Part shown: positions 12,782 to 16,914 of the stretch, in pieces
How positions within the stretch are numbered: position 1 is the first letter of the stretch
How the letters are laid out: the number at the start of each line of letters is the position of its first letter
Assembly: GCA_002501855.1 (NCBI GenBank)
Contig: DAOM01000281.1
Coordinates: forward strand, 1 to 16,914
Length of the DNA: 16,914 bases
Direction of reading: 5' to 3'
Source of the DNA: Candidatus Nitrosopolaris nunavutensis
Lineage (GTDB): Archaea; Thermoproteota; Nitrososphaeria; Nitrososphaerales; Nitrososphaeraceae
Position numbers and translations under genes: made by a program
Notes under the pieces: model-generated
What the model was told of the DNA's origin: nothing
The model's database searches: none
Seen by the model: the letters and a program-made list of their open reading frames with translations, nothing else

Positions 12782-13774
12782 TCATCTGATTGACACTGAG
12801 GGGTCAGAGACCCCATGTTCGGACAAAGTAAATAATACTTCCCTCTCTGGATGATACGGGCTATCGACCATTCTTGCGATCCGGTTTTTCCCGGAGCGCT
12901 TTAGGTACACTCTATATGTGCTAGTATGTGCCACAACGTGGCCACCTGTAGGGCGGAATGCATCACCAAATATTGCGTCCGGAGAGGATTGGATCTGATT
13001 GGTGGCTAGCACTGCGACTTCGTAGGTTTCGGCGATCCGCACTAAAATGTGCATAAATTTATTAAGCTTCTGCTGCCTCTCCGAGAGCGCACCGCGTCCG
13101 ATGTATTCAGCTCTGTAGTGTGCCACGGCAGAATCTACTATAAGTAATTTTACGTTCTTCTCATCTATAATGGGGCCGCTTTCTTGGATAATCAATTCCT
13201 GATGAGCACTGTTATACGCCTTTGCGACTATTACGTTTTCAAGGGCAATCTGCGGATCTATTTTTCTTGCTACGGCAATCGACACTATTCGTTCAGGTCT
13301 GAATGTATTTTCGGTATCAATATAGAGTGCCTTACCAGTTAGTCCTCCCTCAGACTTGGTCTGTTTAACCATCACACATAACGTATGACAGATCTGGGTC
13401 TTTCCTGTACCATACTCGCCATAGACTTCTGTGACTGCTCTTGTTTCTATACCGCCTCCAAAGAGATCATCTAGGTTCTTTGATCCAGTTGAAAGACGAT
13501 CTTCTCTTTTTCTTTTGTTATAGAGTTGAGTTGCGGTAACAAAACTCTTGTCAATGATACCGAGATTTTCTAGCCTAATTCTCGCCTGATTGCAGAGATA
13601 TATGGATTTTTCAATTTCCATGCCAGTGGCCTCTGAAACATCCACAGGTCCCCTAACAACTAGATCTTTAATTGAGGAAAAACCCGCTTGCTCTAAACGA
13701 GTCTTAGTAGCCGGACCGATTTGTTCTATAGCATCGAGACTCAACTGCACTTTAAGAGGGTTGTCGTTTTCCAA
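12782..13774 (-). CDS. radA: DNA repair and recombination protein RadA
   Basis: A 330-residue archaeal recombinase (Rad51/RecA family) that forms filaments on single-stranded DNA and catalyses strand exchange. The N-terminal helix-hairpin-helix domain (about 10-60, IGPATKTRLEQAGFSSIKDL) is followed by a linker and the ATPase core. Walker A is GEYGTGKT (119-126, usually GEFGSGKT) and Walker B is LLIVD (210-214). The region TNQIQSSPDAIFGDAF and GGHVVAH cover the L2/DNA-binding area. The start is a TTG at 13774; the frame is open further upstream, but the family start fits here. A TATA-like AACTAATTAG lies about 33 bases upstream. It is divergent from the tetrapyrrole operon. Confidence 0.96.
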   Translation of the reverse strand: MENDNPLKVQLSLDAIEQIGPATKTRLEQAGFSSIKDLVVRGPVDVSEATGMEIEKSIYLCNQARIRLENLGIIDKSFVTATQLYNKRKREDRLSTGSKNLDDLFGGGIETRAVTEVYGEYGTGKTQICHTLCVMVKQTKSEGGLTGKALYIDTENTFRPERIVSIAVARKIDPQIALENVIVAKAYNSAHQELIIQESGPIIDEKNVKLLIVDSAVAHYRAEYIGRGALSERQQKLNKFMHILVRIAETYEVAVLATNQIQSSPDAIFGDAFRPTGGHVVAHTSTYRVYLKRSGKNRIARMVDSPYHPEREVLFTLSEHGVSDPSVSIR

Positions 13775-13902
13775 GACTAATAGCCCAATAGCCGATAGCG
13801 CGACTAATTAGTTTTGAGTTAGAGAATGAGCGCCTTCTTTAGCTGAAAAAGACCTGCAGAATTTGTCCCTTATTAATCTGAAAAGCGCGTGGGGATGTAA
13901 CA

Positions 13903-13913
13903 ATTAAATTAAG
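13903..13913 (+). promoter_or_regulatory. Possible TATA box of the tetrapyrrole operon
   Basis: ATTAAATTAAG lies about 49 bases before the TTG at 13957, which would leave a leader of roughly 20-25 bases. The 182-base gap between radA and this operon holds both divergent promoters. Confidence 0.35.
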
Positions 13914-13956
13914 AATTAGAGATTTCTTATCACCACTGTCTGGTGTGTGCGTGTGA

Positions 13957-14628
13957 TTGATAGTTGATTTAAATCTTGACCGCAAACATGTACTAGTGCT
14001 TGGCGGGGGAAAGGAGGGTGCTAGAAAAATTCGTGGCCTCTTGGATCAAAATTGTAAAATCACCGTTATGTGTAGTCGTTTAAATCGTTATTTGTCTCAA
14101 CTGAGAGAACAAGGACGAATCGAACTTGTAAAAACAAAGATAAAAGACGCAAGTGTACTTGATAATTATAATAATCTATTTCTGGTGCTTGCTGCCACTA
14201 ATGATAAAGTGTTAAACAGGATGCTTGTCGAGAAGGCACGTTCCATGCGCTTATTCGTATATGCTGTAGATGACCCCGCCATTAGTGACTTTTCATATGC
14301 CTCAATTATTAATATCGAGGGTGTAATGCAAGTCGCAATATCCACATCCGGCAAGAGTCCTATAATGTCGCGAAGGGTGAGAATTAAAGCAGAGAGGGTG
14401 CTTCGAAGGGTAATAAAAAAAACCGATATCGAAAATACTAAATTACAGGAATTCGCCCGTGCTGCTGCAAAATCGACATTCAAGACAGTTGAACAAAGGA
14501 AAAAGTTTCTCTATTCTTTGATCGAAAACAGTCGTATCCAGAACCTTATTAAGGAGCATAAGACAGAAGATGCTAAAAGTACGACCTTAGAGCTATTGCG
14601 TGAATGGGAGAGAAAGAATAACAGATGA
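13957..14628 (+). CDS. Precorrin-2 dehydrogenase / sirohydrochlorin ferrochelatase-like (CysG N-terminal, Met8 family)
   Basis: A 223-residue protein that oxidises precorrin-2 to sirohydrochlorin with NAD+, a branch point towards siroheme, alternative haem and cobalamin. The NAD-binding Rossmann motif LVLGGGKEGARKI lies at residues 13-25. The family's conserved 'V-DDP-x-x-SDF' segment is present as AVDDPAISDFSYAS. SISTSGKSP-like sequence (AISTSGKSPIMSRRVR) matches the dimerisation region. The C-terminal helical tail is longer than in the minimal enzyme. It lacks the methyltransferase domain of full CysG. TTG at 13957 is the only sensible start, since a stop codon precedes it in frame, and it gives the typical opening MIVDLNL. 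The stop overlaps the hemA start by four bases. Confidence 0.9.
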   Translation: MIVDLNLDRKHVLVLGGGKEGARKIRGLLDQNCKITVMCSRLNRYLSQLREQGRIELVKTKIKDASVLDNYNNLFLVLAATNDKVLNRMLVEKARSMRLFVYAVDDPAISDFSYASIINIEGVMQVAISTSGKSPIMSRRVRIKAERVLRRVIKKTDIENTKLQEFARAAAKSTFKTVEQRKKFLYSLIENSRIQNLIKEHKTEDAKSTTLELLREWERKNNR

Positions 14629-15914
14629 AAACATCATCGACACTCTCACAGTCACTACAGGTAATTAATGCAAGAATTACTTATCGCAATGCTCCGATCC
14701 ATCTTCTCGAACGATTTGCATTCGCTGATTTAAATGCCGCACACCAAAAAGTGATTGAAATAGCCGAGTTAGAAGAGTGCATTATCATACAGACTTGCAA
14801 TCGGGTTGAGGTTTTTGCTGCGAGCAGAAATCCCGACCAGCAAAGATTGTTGGAAGGATGGGCAAGTGCTGCAGGGTTATCTTATAACGAAGTGGCTGAG
14901 AATATTGAAATTTGCAATGGTAATGACGTGATATTGCACCTCTTAAAATTGTCATCAGGCTTGGATTCATTGGTGATCGGTGAAGATCAGGTATTAGGCC
15001 AAGTAAAACGTGCATTCGAGTTTTCTCGCAAAAACAGGTATGCGGGTCCTCATCTCTCAGTTATCTTTGATCGGGCTGTCAAGGTTGGTGGTAAAGTCAG
15101 AACCACTACTGGAGTGAATAAGGGTAGCGTTTCTATAGGCTCGATGGCAGTAAAGTTGGCAGAGGAATACTTTGACAAATTGAACAATAGAAGCGTATTG
15201 TTGATTGGTTCAGGGGAAGGAGCAAGCCTCGTCGCAAAATCTTTGAAACAAAGAGAGGCTCATTTTATGATTACTAGTAGGACATTTGAGAGAGCCAAAT
15301 CATTTGCAGATACAGTAGGAGGCAATCCCGTTCCATTTGAGTCAGCCGTGCAAATGTTCCAGGAGGTCGATCTAATTTTTCTTTCTACTACCGCACCTTA
15401 TTACTTAATCACCTATGATAGGATTGAGAAGGCCATGGCCAAGAGAGATAAATGGCTAGTGGTTTTTGACCTTTCAAATCCTCGAACCGTTGACGAGAGA
15501 GTCGCAACCATAAAGAAGGTCAAATTATTTAACATTGATAAGATTACGGAGATAGTTGAAAGGAATATTCGAACCCGCAAAAATGAGATTGCGTCGGCCC
15601 AGAGAATAATAGATGAAGAGATGAAACTAGTTGATATGGTCCTGAAGAGAAAGGAGGTTGAGCCTATGGTGGTTTCTATATTTAAGGATGTAGATAGGAT
15701 CAGAGAACGCGAACTCAAGAAGGCTATTTCTATCCTCGGAGCTAAGATAGGGCCCGAGGAACGTAGAATAATGGAACAATTCTCATACGCGATGGTAGAG
15801 GCTATTATGTCCACACCAATGAATAGTCTCAGAAAAGAATTAGGTACAGCTAGTAAAAATGAAGATGTAATGAGAATTGCAGCCAGGTTGTTCAACTATC
15901 ATGAAGATCGGTAG
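14625..15914 (+). CDS. hemA: Glutamyl-tRNA reductase
   Basis: A 429-residue enzyme that reduces glutamyl-tRNA(Glu) to glutamate-1-semialdehyde with NADPH, the first committed step of C5-pathway tetrapyrrole synthesis. The catalytic cysteine is C58 in IIQTCNRVEVFA. The substrate-binding block SSGLDSLVIGEDQVLGQVK (110-128) is nearly canonical. The NADPH-binding motif is GSGEGA (195-200). A long C-terminal helical dimerisation domain follows. The ATG overlaps the previous stop codon (ATGA), so translation is coupled. The gene order precorrin-2 dehydrogenase-hemA-hemB is found in other archaea; later pathway genes may follow outside the window. Confidence 0.97.
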   Translation: MKTSSTLSQSLQVINARITYRNAPIHLLERFAFADLNAAHQKVIEIAELEECIIIQTCNRVEVFAASRNPDQQRLLEGWASAAGLSYNEVAENIEICNGNDVILHLLKLSSGLDSLVIGEDQVLGQVKRAFEFSRKNRYAGPHLSVIFDRAVKVGGKVRTTTGVNKGSVSIGSMAVKLAEEYFDKLNNRSVLLIGSGEGASLVAKSLKQREAHFMITSRTFERAKSFADTVGGNPVPFESAVQMFQEVDLIFLSTTAPYYLITYDRIEKAMAKRDKWLVVFDLSNPRTVDERVATIKKVKLFNIDKITEIVERNIRTRKNEIASAQRIIDEEMKLVDMVLKRKEVEPMVVSIFKDVDRIRERELKKAISILGAKIGPEERRIMEQFSYAMVEAIMSTPMNSLRKELGTASKNEDVMRIAARLFNYHEDR

Positions 15915-16905
15915 GTATGATTGCGGTGCTGGCTATCCGGTTGTTAGGTTAAGGCGGCTTAGAACAACACCTTCTGTCAGAGACCTCCTACAAGAAACCC
16001 ATCTTTCAGTCAAGGATCTCATATCCCCAATTTTCGTTCAAGAACGGATAACCAAGCGTGAAACCATTCAATCTATGCCCGGGATAGAAAGGATACCTCC
16101 TTCCGAAATCATCAACGAGGTACAGACTGTCTTAGACCTTGGTATTCGAGCGATTATGCTGTTTGGGATTCCGTTCTATAAGAATAAAAGAGATGGGTCT
16201 GCGTACTTGGAGCACGGGATTGTCCAGGACTCGGTTAGAGTTGTGCGCAAACACTTTGGAAGTAGAGTTGCTATCATAACTGACGTTTGTCTTTGTCAAT
16301 ATACCACGCACGGCCACTGCGGCATCGTAGTCAAAGGAAAGGTAGATAACGACAAGAGCGTACGCACGTTAGCCAAAGTAGCAACGAGTCACGCAGAGGC
16401 TGGAACAGATATGGTTGCACCGTCAGCCATGATGGACGGACAGGTAAAAGCTATTCGTGAAGGCTTAGATGAAAATGGATTTGAAGACGTCGCTATCATT
16501 TCCTATTCTGCAAAACACGCTTCTCCCCTATATGGCCCTTTTAGGGATATAGCTTGTTCTCGGCCTCAATTCGGCGACAGGAGGACATATCAAATGTCAT
16601 TTACTAATCCAAGAGAAGCGATGCATGAAATCGAACAGGACATTCGGGAAGGCGCTGATATTATTATGATTAAGCCAGCCATCCCCTATTTGGACCTGAT
16701 TTATCAGGCAAAAAAGAATACCAATTTACCAATTTGTGCGTACAGTGTTTCCGGAGAATATGCTCTGATAAAAGCAGCGGCTGGCAAGGGGCTGATAGAC
16801 GAGGACTCGGTTATGACCGAATCTCTAACTTCTATCAAGAGGGCAGGCGCTGATCTGATTATTACGTATTACGCAAAGAAAATGGCAGCACTGCTGAACG
16901 AATAA
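15901..16905 (+). CDS. hemB: Delta-aminolevulinic acid dehydratase (porphobilinogen synthase)
   Basis: A 334-residue enzyme that condenses two 5-aminolevulinates to porphobilinogen. Active-site lysines are K205 (SYSAKHASPLYGPFRD) and K258 (MIKPAIPYLD). The zinc-type cysteine cluster is present as C130, C132 and C140 (CLCQYTTHGHCG), so a zinc-dependent form is expected rather than the Mg-type with Asp/Ala. The ATG at 15901 is used, overlapping the hemA stop by 14 bases. A TTG at 15877 would add eight unconserved residues. It is the last complete gene in the window; nine bases remain after its stop. Confidence 0.97.
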   Translation: MKIGRYDCGAGYPVVRLRRLRTTPSVRDLLQETHLSVKDLISPIFVQERITKRETIQSMPGIERIPPSEIINEVQTVLDLGIRAIMLFGIPFYKNKRDGSAYLEHGIVQDSVRVVRKHFGSRVAIITDVCLCQYTTHGHCGIVVKGKVDNDKSVRTLAKVATSHAEAGTDMVAPSAMMDGQVKAIREGLDENGFEDVAIISYSAKHASPLYGPFRDIACSRPQFGDRRTYQMSFTNPREAMHEIEQDIREGADIIMIKPAIPYLDLIYQAKKNTNLPICAYSVSGEYALIKAAAGKGLIDEDSVMTESLTSIKRAGADLIITYYAKKMAALLNE

Positions 16906-16914
16906 AAAAAATTG

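Noticed and set aside
15413..15895. Antisense 160-codon frame opposite hemA
   Set aside because: A Ser/Ile/Leu-rich shadow of the hemA C-terminal coding region, with no independent support.

Overview
The window looks like chromosomal DNA from an ammonia-oxidising archaeon of the Nitrososphaeria (Thaumarchaeota). The archaeal assignment is firm. It rests on a thermosome-type GGM tail, RNA polymerase subunits Rpo4/RpoF and RpoP, ribosomal protein L21e, RadA, a DUF655-KsgA pair, TATA-box promoters about 25-30 nt from start codons (leaderless mRNAs), and frequent TTG/GTG starts. The assignment to Thaumarchaeota rests on recalled family resemblance (zinc-ribbon proteins, PfkB kinase, GTPases) and is an inference.

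Layout. Positions 1-31 are the last codons of a chaperonin subunit. Next come a convergent winged-helix protein (167-493), a PfkB-type kinase (704-1714) and a YchF-type TGS GTPase (about 1894-3108). A minus-strand group follows: a 57-aa zinc ribbon, RpoP and tRNA-Val(UAC) (3388-4009). Two tandem proteins with C-terminal zinc ribbons lie at 4304-5218.

Positions 5219-6664 are gene-poor and AT-rich. They hold an array of 17-bp palindromes (TTGATGA-N3-TCATCAA) around the promoter of a 48-codon leaderless ORF that carries a CxxCG motif. They also hold the stump of a SAM methyltransferase gene, whose similarity stops exactly where the palindromes begin. This is the most unusual part of the window.

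A second TGS GTPase, of the DRG family, follows at 6680-7792. Minus-strand genes for RNase HI and a calcineurin-like phosphoesterase (8196-9497) come next, divergent from an exported membrane-anchored protein (9610-10191). The rest is housekeeping. A minus-strand information-processing operon runs L21e - RpoF - DUF655 - KsgA (12736 down to 10706), with radA upstream of it on the same strand. Divergently, a tetrapyrrole operon runs precorrin-2 dehydrogenase - hemA - hemB (13957-16905), with overlapping or nearly overlapping genes. It feeds siroheme, alternative haem and cobalamin synthesis and probably continues past the window.

Three genes are shorter than 60 codons and easy to miss: rpoP, the 57-aa zinc ribbon and the 48-aa operator-flanked ORF. 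Several inverted repeats sit on or next to predicted TATA boxes and may be operators.
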